Shown here piece by piece: positions 7,973 to 15,778 of a stretch of DNA of 64,000 nt. The stretch comes from CADEED01 sp035701825. Lineage in GTDB: Bacteria; Pseudomonadota; Gammaproteobacteria; Steroidobacterales; Steroidobacteraceae. Position 1 is the first letter of the stretch, and each line of letters starts with the position of its first letter. The translations under genes were made by a program, and so were the position numbers. The DNA lies in the NCBI GenBank assembly GCA_035701825.1, contig DASSRK010000088.1, positions 1 through 64,000 of the forward strand. Direction: 5' to 3'. Under the pieces are notes generated by a model that made no database searches, was not told the DNA's origin, and saw only the letters and a program-made list of their open reading frames with translations.

Positions 7973-8854
7973 ATGTTGCGCGTCGGATTCGCAGGACTCG
8001 GTGCCATGGGCGCGCCCATGGCGAGGAATCTCCACAAGGCCGGATTGCTGGCGGCGGTCTGGAATCGCAGCGGCGAGAAGGCGCAGGCGCTCGGCGCCGA
8101 ACTCGGCGTGGCGACGCCGCGCACGCTCGCGGAATTCGCGCGAGGCCTCGATGCGGTGGTGATCTGTGTTTCGGCGGATGCCGACGTCCGCTCCGTGGTC
8201 GAGGGATTGCTGCCCGGCGTCGCGGCCGGCGCCCTGGTCATCGACTGCTCCACGGTGAGCGCGGACACGGCGCGCCGGGCAGCGCGAGAACTGGCGCAGC
8301 GTGGCGTGCAATTCATCGACGCACCGGTGAGCGGCGGTGTCGAGGGCGCCAGGAACGGCACGCTGGCCATCATGTGTGGCGGCGAGCGCGCCGCGTTCGA
8401 ACGCGCGCGCCCGGTGCTCGCCGCCATGGGCAAGACCATCGAGCACTTCGGTGACAGCGGCGCGGGCCAGGCCACCAAGGCCACCAACCAGATCATGTGT
8501 GCGGGCATCATCCGCGCCTGCGCCGAGGCCATGGCTTTTGCCGGCGCGCATGGATTGCCGCTCGATCGCGTGGTGGCGACCCTCGGCGCCGGCGCGGGCT
8601 CGAGCTGGTACTTCGTGCATCGCGCGCCGAACATGATCCGCGAGAGTTATCCGGCCGGCTTCCGCGTGAAACTGCACGCCAAGGATCTCGGCATCTGCCG
8701 TGACATGGCGGCGCGCTTCGGAGTATCGCTGCCGGTGGTGGACTCGATGCTGGCCGAATACGCCGAGCTGATCGCCCAGGGCCACGGCGACGAGGACATC
8801 TCGGCCACGCACCGGCTCAAGCAGGCGCTCTTCCGGAACGCGGCCAGCGAGTGA
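7973..8854 (+). CDS. NAD(P)-dependent beta-hydroxyacid dehydrogenase (HIBADH family)
   Basis: A 293-aa member of the 3-hydroxyisobutyrate dehydrogenase / tartronate semialdehyde reductase family. The N-terminal dinucleotide fold reads GFAGLGAMGAPMARNL, the substrate loop is DAPVSGGVEGA, and the catalytic lysine is K169 in GQATKATNQ. Such enzymes oxidise short beta-hydroxyacids or reduce semialdehydes; the substrate cannot be told from sequence. TACATT at 7959-7964 ends 8 nt before the ATG with no ribosome binding site, which suggests a leaderless transcript. Its stop overlaps the GTG start of the downstream sensor kinase (GTGA), so the two are translationally coupled. Confidence 0.9.
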   Translation: MLRVGFAGLGAMGAPMARNLHKAGLLAAVWNRSGEKAQALGAELGVATPRTLAEFARGLDAVVICVSADADVRSVVEGLLPGVAAGALVIDCSTVSADTARRAARELAQRGVQFIDAPVSGGVEGARNGTLAIMCGGERAAFERARPVLAAMGKTIEHFGDSGAGQATKATNQIMCAGIIRACAEAMAFAGAHGLPLDRVVATLGAGAGSSWYFVHRAPNMIRESYPAGFRVKLHAKDLGICRDMAARFGVSLPVVDSMLAEYAELIAQGHGDEDISATHRLKQALFRNAASE

Positions 8855-9948
8855 TTCCCGGCGCGCGCGAAGCCGGCCTCCGCGATCCCGTTCCCACGGG
8901 CCAACTCTATCTACCCGACTTCTGCCGGGCGCGCGCCGTGCTGGCGATCGTGGTCATCTGCGAACTCACCGCGCTGGTGCTGGCGCTGGCGCGCAACGAG
9001 GTGGCGCTCGGATTCTGGCCGGATCTCGGGCGCACCTCGATGTTCCTGCTGTGGATCGGCCTGTTCGGCGCCGGAATGCTGTGCGCGCTGCGCGGTTACC
9101 TGAACCGCCTGTCGCTCGGCAAGGGATCGGCGATCGTGCTCGGGCTGACCGCGATGCTGGTCATCGTCATTTCGTCCGTGGCCTGGTGGTTCGGCAACCG
9201 CGCCGACTGGTTCGGCGACACTTCGCTGGTCCGGCAGGACCACTGGACCTTCCTGGTGCGCAACGTCGGCATCGCGCTGGTGGTGACCGCGCTCGCGTTG
9301 CGCTACTTCTACGTCACGCACGAATGGCGGCACAACGTCGAGCTGCAGGCCAGGGCGCGCGTGCACGCGCTGCAGGCGCGCATCCGCCCTCACTTCCTGT
9401 TCAACAGCATGAACACCATCGCCGCGCTGACGCGCAGCAACCCGGCGCGCGCCGAGGAGGCGGTGCAGGACCTCGCCGACCTGTTCCGGGCCAATCTCTC
9501 CGAGAAGCGCGACGAGATCCCGCTGTCCGACGAGATCGACGTGGCACGCACCTACCAGCGCATGGAGCAGCTGCGCCTGGGCGAGCGGCTGCGCGTCGAG
9601 TGGAAGATCGACCCGCTGCCGAGCAACGCGCTGGTGCCCGGCCTCACGCTGCAACCGCTGCTCGAGAACGCCATCTACCACGGCATCGAGCCGCGCGCCG
9701 ACGGCGGCGTGGTGCGCGTGGTGGGCGAATTCAACAAGGGCATGATCACGATCGTCGTCCGCAACCCGTTGCCGGCGCCGAACCTGACCATGCGCGAGGG
9801 CAACCGTCTCGCCCTCGCCAACATCCGCGAACGGCTCGACCTCATGTACGGCGAGAGCGCCACGGTCAAGGCCGGCCGCTTCGACGACGAGTACATCGTG
9901 ACGTTGCGGTTCCCGTTCCGCGCCGTCGAGGACACGCGCCGGCCATGA
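8851..9948 (+). CDS. algZ: AlgZ/LytS-type sensor histidine kinase
   Basis: A 365-aa inner-membrane kinase with four hydrophobic segments in the first 155 residues, then a HisKA_3-like/His_kinase block with the phosphoacceptor at H181 (RIRPHFLFNSMNT), and a GHKL ATPase domain (LQPLLENAIYHGIEP, then LANIRERLDLMYG). This is the AlgZ/FimS type, which pairs with LytTR response regulators. It starts with GTG 8851 inside the stop of the preceding dehydrogenase and is followed 10 nt later by its AlgR-like partner. AlgZR in Pseudomonas controls alginate and motility; the target here is unknown. Confidence 0.88.
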   Translation: MIPGAREAGLRDPVPTGQLYLPDFCRARAVLAIVVICELTALVLALARNEVALGFWPDLGRTSMFLLWIGLFGAGMLCALRGYLNRLSLGKGSAIVLGLTAMLVIVISSVAWWFGNRADWFGDTSLVRQDHWTFLVRNVGIALVVTALALRYFYVTHEWRHNVELQARARVHALQARIRPHFLFNSMNTIAALTRSNPARAEEAVQDLADLFRANLSEKRDEIPLSDEIDVARTYQRMEQLRLGERLRVEWKIDPLPSNALVPGLTLQPLLENAIYHGIEPRADGGVVRVVGEFNKGMITIVVRNPLPAPNLTMREGNRLALANIRERLDLMYGESATVKAGRFDDEYIVTLRFPFRAVEDTRRP

Positions 9949-9958
9949 GCTCCCTGCC

Positions 9959-10696
9959 ATGAGCCTGACGGTCCTGCTGGTCGACGACGAGGCGCCGGCG
10001 CGCGAGCGCCTGCGCTCCATGTTGCTCGAAGCACCGGGGTTCGAGATCGCGGGCGAGGCGGAAAACGGCCGCCGCGCGCTCGAGCTGTGCGATTCGCTGC
10101 AGCCGGACATCGTGCTGCTCGACGTGCGCATGCCCGGCATCGACGGGCTCGAGGTGGCGCGCCACCTGGCGACGCTGCCCGAGCCGCCGGCCGTGATCTT
10201 CACCACCGCCTTCGAGGAGTACGCGTTGCAGGCCTTCGACTCGGCGGCCGTCGCCTATCTATTGAAGCCGATCCGCGCGGAGAAGCTGCAGGCGGCGCTC
10301 GCCAAGGCCGGCCGGCTCACGCGCCCGCAGCTGCAGCAGGTCGCGAGCGCCGCGCGCGAGCCCACGCGCCGCAGCCACATCGGGGTGCGCGGGCGCGACG
10401 GGCTCAAGCTCATCCCGGTCGAGGAAGTGCTGTGCTTCGTCGCCGACCAGAAATACACCACGTTGCGGCACCAGGGCGGCGAGGAGCTCATCGACGACTC
10501 GCTCAAGACGCTGGAGGAAGAGCTGGGCGCGAGCTTCGTGCGCATCCATCGCAACGCGCTGGTCAACACGCGCTACCTCGAGCGCATCGCGCGCGATGCC
10601 ACCGGCCAGCACTTCGTGCACCTGCGCGGGCTCGCGGAACCACTCGAGGTGAGCCGGCGCATGGCCGGCGATCTCAAGGACCGCTTCCGGATCTGA
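9959..10696 (+). CDS. algR: AlgR-type LytTR response regulator
   Basis: A 245-aa regulator with an N-terminal receiver domain (acidic pair D9-D10, phosphoacceptor D55 in IVLLDVRMPG, conserved K in YLLKPI) and a C-terminal LytTR DNA-binding domain (about residues 140-245, with YTTLRHQGGEELIDDSLKTL and FVRIHRNALVN). It forms a two-component system with the kinase immediately upstream. An extra ATG at 9945, overlapping the kinase stop, opens only five codons before a stop. The gene converges on the ferredoxin gene with 2 nt between the stop codons. Confidence 0.92.
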   Translation: MSLTVLLVDDEAPARERLRSMLLEAPGFEIAGEAENGRRALELCDSLQPDIVLLDVRMPGIDGLEVARHLATLPEPPAVIFTTAFEEYALQAFDSAAVAYLLKPIRAEKLQAALAKAGRLTRPQLQQVASAAREPTRRSHIGVRGRDGLKLIPVEEVLCFVADQKYTTLRHQGGEELIDDSLKTLEEELGASFVRIHRNALVNTRYLERIARDATGQHFVHLRGLAEPLEVSRRMAGDLKDRFRI

Positions 10697-10698
10697 CG

Positions 10699-11256
10699 TC
10701 AGCGCGGCGAATCGAACGGCCCGCGCGCGCGTACCAGGGCACGCGGCTCGAGCTCCAGCACCTCGACATCGAGGTTCACGCCCTCGCCTCCCACGACCGG
10801 CACGCGTTCGCACTCGCCGGCCGCGGTCTCCACGTCGATGAACTGTCCCGGCCGGGCGGTCAACGTCGAGCCGAGGAAGCGCAGCGTCACGCGCAGGCCG
10901 CCGATGCTCAGCGGCGTGGCCGCGTCCACCACCACGCCGTGCGCCATGTCGGCGCGCACCGTCCCGAGGCGCGCCGCGATGCGCAGGTCGCTGCGCGGCC
11001 GAGCCTGGCATAGCAGCACCTCGCCGCGCGCCGCTTCGCTCGCGACGATGCCCGGCGGCAACCGGTCTTCGGGGTAGTCGATCCGGCCTTCGATGAGCCG
11101 CGCCTTGCAGGTGGCGCAACGGCCGGCGCGGCAGCTGTGCGGCAGCGGAATGCCGGCGGCGAGCGCCGCGGCGAGGACGTTCTCCCCGGCGGTCACGCGG
11201 ATCTCGTGACCGCCGGGGTCGATGCTTACTTTGAATCCTGGCGGTGGATCGCTCAG
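10699..11256 (-). CDS. Plant-type 2Fe-2S ferredoxin with truncated reductase-like tail, CTG start
   Basis: A 185-aa protein if begun at CTG 11256. The N-terminal ferredoxin domain has the cluster ligands C42, C47 and C50 (PHSCRAGRCATC) and C83 (VLLCQA). The rest, with RVTLRFLGSTLTARPGQFID, resembles the beginning of the FAD-binding domain of phthalate-dioxygenase-reductase-like proteins but stops before any NAD domain. The first ATG/GTG/TTG in frame (GTG 11196) would delete the first strand of the fold (FKVSIDPGGHEIRV), which is present in frame upstream. CTG 11256 overlaps the stop of the DUF2167 gene as CTGA, with AAGGA 9 nt before it. Electron transfer role inferred. Confidence 0.75.
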   Translation of the reverse strand: MSDPPPGFKVSIDPGGHEIRVTAGENVLAAALAAGIPLPHSCRAGRCATCKARLIEGRIDYPEDRLPPGIVASEAARGEVLLCQARPRSDLRIAARLGTVRADMAHGVVVDAATPLSIGGLRVTLRFLGSTLTARPGQFIDVETAAGECERVPVVGGEGVNLDVEVLELEPRALVRARGPFDSPR

Positions 11257-12170
11257 GCGTTGGCGTCCTTCTTGCCGAAGAGCTTCTTGAAGAAGGCACC
11301 GAGCGCGACCAGGCCCATGAGGATGAATTTCTTCATCGCCAGCAGCCAGATGCCGATCTTGGCGAGCAGCCCGGTCTTGGCCGCGATGCCGCCGAGGATC
11401 AGCGCGCCCAGTCCGTATTCGGCCATGCGATCGGTTTTCGAATTGAAGTCCGCGTAGCGATAGCCTTCGTTGAACTCGGCCACCTCGATCAGCGGCTTCA
11501 TGTCCTCGCGAACCTGCGGCAGCTGGTTCATGCCGGCGACCGCGAGCATCGACAGGATGCCTTCGCGCCCGAGCACGCGGACGTCGTAGTTCAGCGTATT
11601 GCCCTCACTGCCTTCGAACTTGAGCTCCTTGGCCCAGTAGAGCTTCTTCGCGGCGGAATCGTAGTGCGGCGCCTCGGCCCAGCCGATCAGCTCCAGGCCG
11701 CCGTAGCCCGCCTTCTTGCGCTCCTCGTTGCCTGCCTTGGTGTTTTCCTTCATGTCGTCGAGGATGTCTTCGTAGTCCATCTTGGCGGCATCCGAATCGT
11801 CGACGTGGCCTTCGTCGAGATAGGTGAGGATCACCGCCCAGCCTTCCTGGGACATGGGATCCACGTCCCTGGCCACGATGGCGCCCTGCGTGGAGTCGTC
11901 GGGCGGATTGCCCCAGGCCGTGAGCAGCTTGTTGGTTTCACCCGCGTCCAGGTAGCGGTACCTGTCGCCGAGATGCAGCGTCGCCTTGCCGTTGGGTAGT
12001 TGGATGTTGCCGGTCTGATAGTTGAAGTCCGGGCCTTGCGGCTCTTGCTCGGACGCCGCCGCTGTCTCGGGTCCATCGGATGACGCCGGTGTGTCTTGGG
12101 CGACCGCCAGCGCACTCATCATCCAGAACGCGCCCAGCACGAGACTCGTAGTCGTTATAGTGGTTCGCAT
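11253..12170 (-). CDS. DUF2167 family membrane protein
   Basis: A 305-aa protein with a signal peptide (about residues 1-26, ending ALAVAQ), an acidic soluble region containing the family-like stretch LPNGKATLHLGDRYRYLD and GWAVILTYLDEGHV, and two C-terminal membrane helices (about residues 250-290) followed by a lysine-rich end (FFKKLFGKKDANA). DUF2167 proteins are widespread in proteobacteria and of unknown function. The start at ATG 12170 is backed by GGGAGG 6 nt upstream. Its stop overlaps the CTG start of the ferredoxin gene. It is divergent from the CoA-binding protein gene. Confidence 0.86.
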   Translation of the reverse strand: MRTTITTTSLVLGAFWMMSALAVAQDTPASSDGPETAAASEQEPQGPDFNYQTGNIQLPNGKATLHLGDRYRYLDAGETNKLLTAWGNPPDDSTQGAIVARDVDPMSQEGWAVILTYLDEGHVDDSDAAKMDYEDILDDMKENTKAGNEERKKAGYGGLELIGWAEAPHYDSAAKKLYWAKELKFEGSEGNTLNYDVRVLGREGILSMLAVAGMNQLPQVREDMKPLIEVAEFNEGYRYADFNSKTDRMAEYGLGALILGGIAAKTGLLAKIGIWLLAMKKFILMGLVALGAFFKKLFGKKDANA

Positions 12171-12221
12171 TTCAACCTCCCAGTTGAACCGGGGGGACGC
12201 TAGCACAACGCGAGGCCGCAG

Positions 12222-12644
12222 ATGTTCGAGAACCCGTCAAAATCCGAAATCGATGCGCTGCTCCGCCGCGTCCGCTCGATCGCGGTGCTCGGCTTGTCGG
12301 AAAGCCCGGATCGGCCCAGTTACCGCGTGGCGCGGGCGCTGCAGAAGTTTGGCTACCGGATCGTCCCCGTGAACCCGGCGGCCACCGAGATCCTCGGCGA
12401 GAAGTCGTGGCCCGACCTGGAATCCGCGCTGCGCGGCGCGGGCCCGGTGGACGTGGTCGAGGTATTCCGGCGCCCGGAGCACGTCGCCGCCATCGTCGAC
12501 GATGCCATCCGGCTGGAAGTCCCGGCGCTATGGCTGCAGGACGGGGTGATCGACGAGCAGGCCGCGGCCCGGGCGCGCGGCGCCGGCATCTTCACCGTCA
12601 TGAACCGCTGCATGTTCCGCGACCGCTCGACGCTCGCGGATTGA
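12222..12644 (+). CDS. YccU-type CoA-binding protein
   Basis: A 140-aa single-domain protein with a Rossmann-like CoA-binding fold: SIAVLGLSESPDRPSYRVA near the N-terminus (phosphate-binding loop), VPVNPAATEILGEKSW, and the C-terminal WLQDGVIDEQAA and VMNRCMFRD. These are the features of the YccU/CoA_binding_2 family, small cytosolic proteins whose physiological role is poorly defined. It is a lone gene, divergent from DUF2167 and convergent with the VOC gene. Confidence 0.88.
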   Translation: MFENPSKSEIDALLRRVRSIAVLGLSESPDRPSYRVARALQKFGYRIVPVNPAATEILGEKSWPDLESALRGAGPVDVVEVFRRPEHVAAIVDDAIRLEVPALWLQDGVIDEQAAARARGAGIFTVMNRCMFRDRSTLAD

Positions 12645-12656
12645 ACCGCCCGACGA

Positions 12657-13046
12657 TCAACCGGCGGTGACTTCGATGCGGTTGCCCTCCGGATCGCGCA
12701 CCACGCATTCATAGTAGCCGTCGCCCGTGCGCCGCGGGCCATCGAGGATCGCGACGCCGTCGTCGGCAAGGCGCCGCGCCATCGCGTCCACCGCGGCCGC
12801 GTCGCCAACCACCAGCGCCAGGTGCGCGAAGCCGAGTAGTTCGGTGTCCGCGCGCGCGTCGACGCCGGTGCGCGTCATGATCTCGAGGCGCGCGCCGGCC
12901 GCGAACTCGAGGAAGCGCGACGCGAAGCCCCTGGCGGGGTTGCGGTACAACTCGCCGACGCGCGCGCCGAAATATTTCGCGTAGAAGGCCGCGACGCCGT
13001 CGAGATCGCGCACCCACAGGGCGACGTGCTCGATGCGCACGTTCAT
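12657..13046 (-). CDS. VOC superfamily (glyoxalase-like) protein
   Basis: A 129-aa protein with the paired beta-alpha-beta-beta-beta modules of the vicinal oxygen chelate fold: IEHVALWVRDLDGVAAFY at the start, RFLEFAAGARLEIM in the middle, GFAHLALVVGD opening the second module, and YYECVVRDPEGNRIEV at the end. H8, E52-like and E124-like positions could bind metal. Substrate unknown. Its ATG overlaps the stop of the acetyltransferase gene (ATGA), so it is the last gene of a three-gene minus-strand unit. Confidence 0.86.
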   Translation of the reverse strand: MNVRIEHVALWVRDLDGVAAFYAKYFGARVGELYRNPARGFASRFLEFAAGARLEIMTRTGVDARADTELLGFAHLALVVGDAAAVDAMARRLADDGVAILDGPRRTGDGYYECVVRDPEGNRIEVTAG

Positions 13047-13591
13047 GCCAGGCGGCACAGCATCACGTCGTCGCTCTGCGGATCGTTGCCGACGACGAAG
13101 GTCTTGCGGCCCACCGCCTCGAAGCCATGCTTGCGATAGAACGCCTGCGCACGCGCATTGCGTTCCCACACGCCTAACCACAGCGACGCCGCGCCACGCC
13201 GCGCGGCGCGCCGCTTGGCGCCGTCCATGAGCGCGCCCGCCACGCCCTTGCCGTGCCAGGGCCGGTCCACGTAGAAGCGCCACAGCTCGAGGCTGCCGGC
13301 GGGCGGCGTCCCCGGCGCGCTCGAGCCGGCGCGCAGTTGCGCGAAGCCCAGCCAGCGGTCGTCCGCGTCCACGAGGATCAAGGTGTCGATGGACGGATCC
13401 TGGATCTCGAGTCGCTGGATCGCGGGGCTGAACGAGGCGTCGAGATGGGACTGCATGTCCGCCGCGGTGTTGTCGGCGGCGAAGGTCTCGCGGAAGGTGC
13501 GCGCGGCGAAAGCGGCGAGCCGCGCGGCATCCGCCGGCGTGGCGTCGCGCAAGGTCGGCGGTGCGGGCGATGCGGGTGCGGCGTGGTTCAT
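13043..13591 (-). CDS. GNAT family N-acetyltransferase
   Basis: A 182-aa acetyltransferase. The GNAT acetyl-CoA site is seen as LWRFYVDRPWHGKGVAGALM, with the Q/RxxGxG/A loop represented by HGKGVA, followed by LWLGVWERNARAQAFYRKHG, typical of the C-terminal half. The first 13 residues are Ala/Pro rich and variable. Acceptor substrate unknown. Both ends overlap neighbours by 4 nt (ATGA): the preceding hypothetical protein and the following VOC protein, so all three are probably translated together. Confidence 0.88.
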   Translation of the reverse strand: MNHAAPASPAPPTLRDATPADAARLAAFAARTFRETFAADNTAADMQSHLDASFSPAIQRLEIQDPSIDTLILVDADDRWLGFAQLRAGSSAPGTPPAGSLELWRFYVDRPWHGKGVAGALMDGAKRRAARRGAASLWLGVWERNARAQAFYRKHGFEAVGRKTFVVGNDPQSDDVMLCRLA

Positions 13592-14187
13592 GGCGGTGCG
13601 TCGATGATGCGTGCGGACGTGGCGAGGAGTATCTCGCAGGCGCCCGCGCCGGTGTCGCCGCGCGAGAGCGAAGTGCGCATGCGGCCCTCGCGGCCTTCGA
13701 TGTCGACCAGTTCGCCGTGCAGCTCCACCACGTTGCCGACGCGCACGCGGCGCAGCGCGCTGCGCACCGCCTCGTTGCCCGGGATCACGTGCCAATTCGC
13801 CGAATGGGTCTCGATCGCCTCGCGCGACACCGGCCAGGTGTCGGTGCGCCAGTAATAGAAGCGATTCGACTGGCTGATCTTCACCTTCTCCAGCACCGCG
13901 CTGTCCGACATCGGCCCCCATCCGACCGCGAAATCCGTCGGCACCAGCGAGGCGAGCTCGCCGAGCGAATAGTCCTCGCGCCCGAGGATGCGCACGGTGG
14001 CGCCGAATTCGGCGCGCGGCCGCAGGGTAAACGTGCCGCGCGGGATGGTGGGCGCGCCGTCGATCTCCTGCTGCTCGGGATCGTCAGGCGCGAGGACGCC
14101 GGGCGAATGCTCGATGTCCCGCGAGGAATACAGCCGCCACGCCGCGAACACCGCGATCGCCGTAACAACCCAGGGAGTAGCCCTCAT
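13588..14187 (-). CDS. Conserved-looking hypothetical membrane-anchored protein
   Basis: A 199-aa protein I do not recognise. It has one N-terminal hydrophobic segment (about residues 4-18, WVVTAIAVFAAW) and a soluble remainder with GTFTLRPRAEFGATVRILGR, DFAVGWGPMSD and KISQSNRFYYWRT, plus a late block resembling an OB-like strand pattern (VGNVVELHGELVDIEG). It is probably periplasmic, anchored by its N-terminus. TACGAT ends 10 nt before the ATG and no ribosome binding site is seen. It is first in a three-gene unit with the GNAT and VOC genes and divergent from dapF, 32 nt away. Confidence 0.75.
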   Translation of the reverse strand: MRATPWVVTAIAVFAAWRLYSSRDIEHSPGVLAPDDPEQQEIDGAPTIPRGTFTLRPRAEFGATVRILGREDYSLGELASLVPTDFAVGWGPMSDSAVLEKVKISQSNRFYYWRTDTWPVSREAIETHSANWHVIPGNEAVRSALRRVRVGNVVELHGELVDIEGREGRMRTSLSRGDTGAGACEILLATSARIIDAPP

Positions 14188-14219
14188 TTGGAGGCAAATC
14201 GTAAGGTATTCTTCGGGCC

Positions 14220-15077
14220 ATGCAGCTCGAGTTCACGAAAATGCACGGCCTCGGCAACGACTTCATCGTTTTCGACGCCCCGCGCGATGGCCGCCTGCCG
14301 TCCGCGCAGGAATGGCGCGCCTTGTCCGCGCGTCACACCGGCATCGGCTTCGACCAGGCGCTGGTGCTCGAGCCGCCGCGCCGCGCCGGCACGCAGGCCT
14401 ACTACCGCATCTTCAACGCCGATGGCGGCGAAGTGGAGCAATGCGGGAATGGCGTACGCTGCCTCGCCGCCTTCCTGCACGGCCGGGGCGGGCTCGCCGC
14501 GAATGGCGGCGGCGAAGTGGTGCTCGACAGTCCCGCGGGACTCATTCGTGCGCGCGTTCACGCGCCGAACCTCGTGTCGGTGGACATGGGCCCACCGAAC
14601 TTCAGCCCCGAATCCCTGCCGTTCGAGGCATCGGCGGAGGCTCACGTGTATCCGCTGGCGGTGGCCGGCACCGAAGTGGAGATCGGCGCGGTGTCGATGG
14701 GCAATCCGCACGCCGTGCTCACGGTCGCGTCGGTGGCGAGCGCGCCGGTGGATCGTCTCGGCCCTGCCATCGAGAAGCACCCGCGATTCCCGAAACGCGT
14801 GAACGTGGGATTCATGGAAATCGTCGATCGCACGCACATCCGCTTGCGTGTGTTCGAGCGTGGCGTCGGGGAAACGCTGGCCTGCGGCACCGGCGCATGC
14901 GCCGCTGTTGCGGTGGCCCGACGACATGGACGCCTCGATCCCACGGTCGAAGTGGAATTGCCGGGCGGAAAACTCGAGATCACCTGGGCGTCGCCCGCCG
15001 AACACATTTGGATGAAAGGCCCGGCCGCTGTATCTTTCACCGGGCGTGTCGAGATCCAGGGAGTCGATCAGAAATGA
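14220..15077 (+). CDS. dapF: Diaminopimelate epimerase DapF
   Basis: A 285-aa enzyme that interconverts LL- and meso-diaminopimelate in lysine and peptidoglycan synthesis. The two catalytic cysteines are C75 (VEQCGNGVRC) and C222 (TLACGTGACAA), each in its half of the pseudo-twofold fold; the N-terminal KMHGLGNDFIVFD is also typical. TATTCT at 14207-14212 ends 7 nt before the ATG with no ribosome binding site. The stop overlaps the next ATG (ATGA), starting the classical dapF-DUF484-xerC gene order. Confidence 0.97.
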   Translation: MQLEFTKMHGLGNDFIVFDAPRDGRLPSAQEWRALSARHTGIGFDQALVLEPPRRAGTQAYYRIFNADGGEVEQCGNGVRCLAAFLHGRGGLAANGGGEVVLDSPAGLIRARVHAPNLVSVDMGPPNFSPESLPFEASAEAHVYPLAVAGTEVEIGAVSMGNPHAVLTVASVASAPVDRLGPAIEKHPRFPKRVNVGFMEIVDRTHIRLRVFERGVGETLACGTGACAAVAVARRHGRLDPTVEVELPGGKLEITWASPAEHIWMKGPAAVSFTGRVEIQGVDQK

Positions 15078-15778
15078 GCACACAGCCTGCGCGTGGTTTG
15101 CCTGCCGGTCAGACGGATGAAGAGCGCATCGAGCGATACCTCACGCTGAACCCCGACTTCTTCGAGAGACACCAGGCGGTACTGGCGCGCATGCGCCTGC
15201 CGCACATGCGCACCGGTTCGACCGTGTCGCTGGTCGAACGCCAGGTCGAAGTGCTGCGCGAGCAGAAGACCGACGCGGATCGGCGCCTGGCCGAATTCGT
15301 CGCCGTCGCTCGCGCCAACGACCAGCTCGCCGAGCGCATCCATCGCTTCACGCGCCGGCTGCTGCGCGCGCCCAGCGCGGTCGCCGCGATCAACACGCTC
15401 GAAGCCAGCCTGCGCGAGGACTTCGACGCCTTCAACTCGGTGTTGCTGCTGACCGCGCCCATCGAATCGCTGAGCCACGCCGAGCACGAGCCGTTCCTGC
15501 GCAAGCTGCCGGCCGACGACGCGAACATGCGCACATTCGAGGCGCTGCTGGCCACCGGCAAGCCGCGTTGCGGCCAGGTGCGCGACTCGCAGCGAGAGTT
15601 CCTGTTCGGCCCCGAGGCGGCGAGCATCGGCTCGGTCGCGCTGGTGCCACTGGGTGAGGCGGGCTCGATCGGCCTGCTCGCGCTGGGCAGCGCCGAACGC
15701 GAGCGCTTCCACCCCGGCATGAGCACCGAGTTCCTGAAGCGCATGGGCGAGCTGATCACGGATGCGCTCTCGCGGTAG
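15074..15778 (+). CDS. DUF484 family protein (GAF-like), between dapF and xerC
   Basis: A 234-aa cytosolic protein of the DUF484 family, with the N-terminal IERYLTLNPDFFERHQAVLARMRLPH signature region, a helical linker (VSLVERQVEVLREQKTDADRRL) and a GAF-like domain from about residue 90 (SVLLLTAP, GSVALVPLGEAGSIGLLALGS). Its role is unknown, though it is conserved in this position in gammaproteobacteria. It overlaps dapF by 4 nt and xerC by 1 nt (TAGTG). Confidence 0.92.
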   Translation: MSTQPARGLPAGQTDEERIERYLTLNPDFFERHQAVLARMRLPHMRTGSTVSLVERQVEVLREQKTDADRRLAEFVAVARANDQLAERIHRFTRRLLRAPSAVAAINTLEASLREDFDAFNSVLLLTAPIESLSHAEHEPFLRKLPADDANMRTFEALLATGKPRCGQVRDSQREFLFGPEAASIGSVALVPLGEAGSIGLLALGSAERERFHPGMSTEFLKRMGELITDALSR

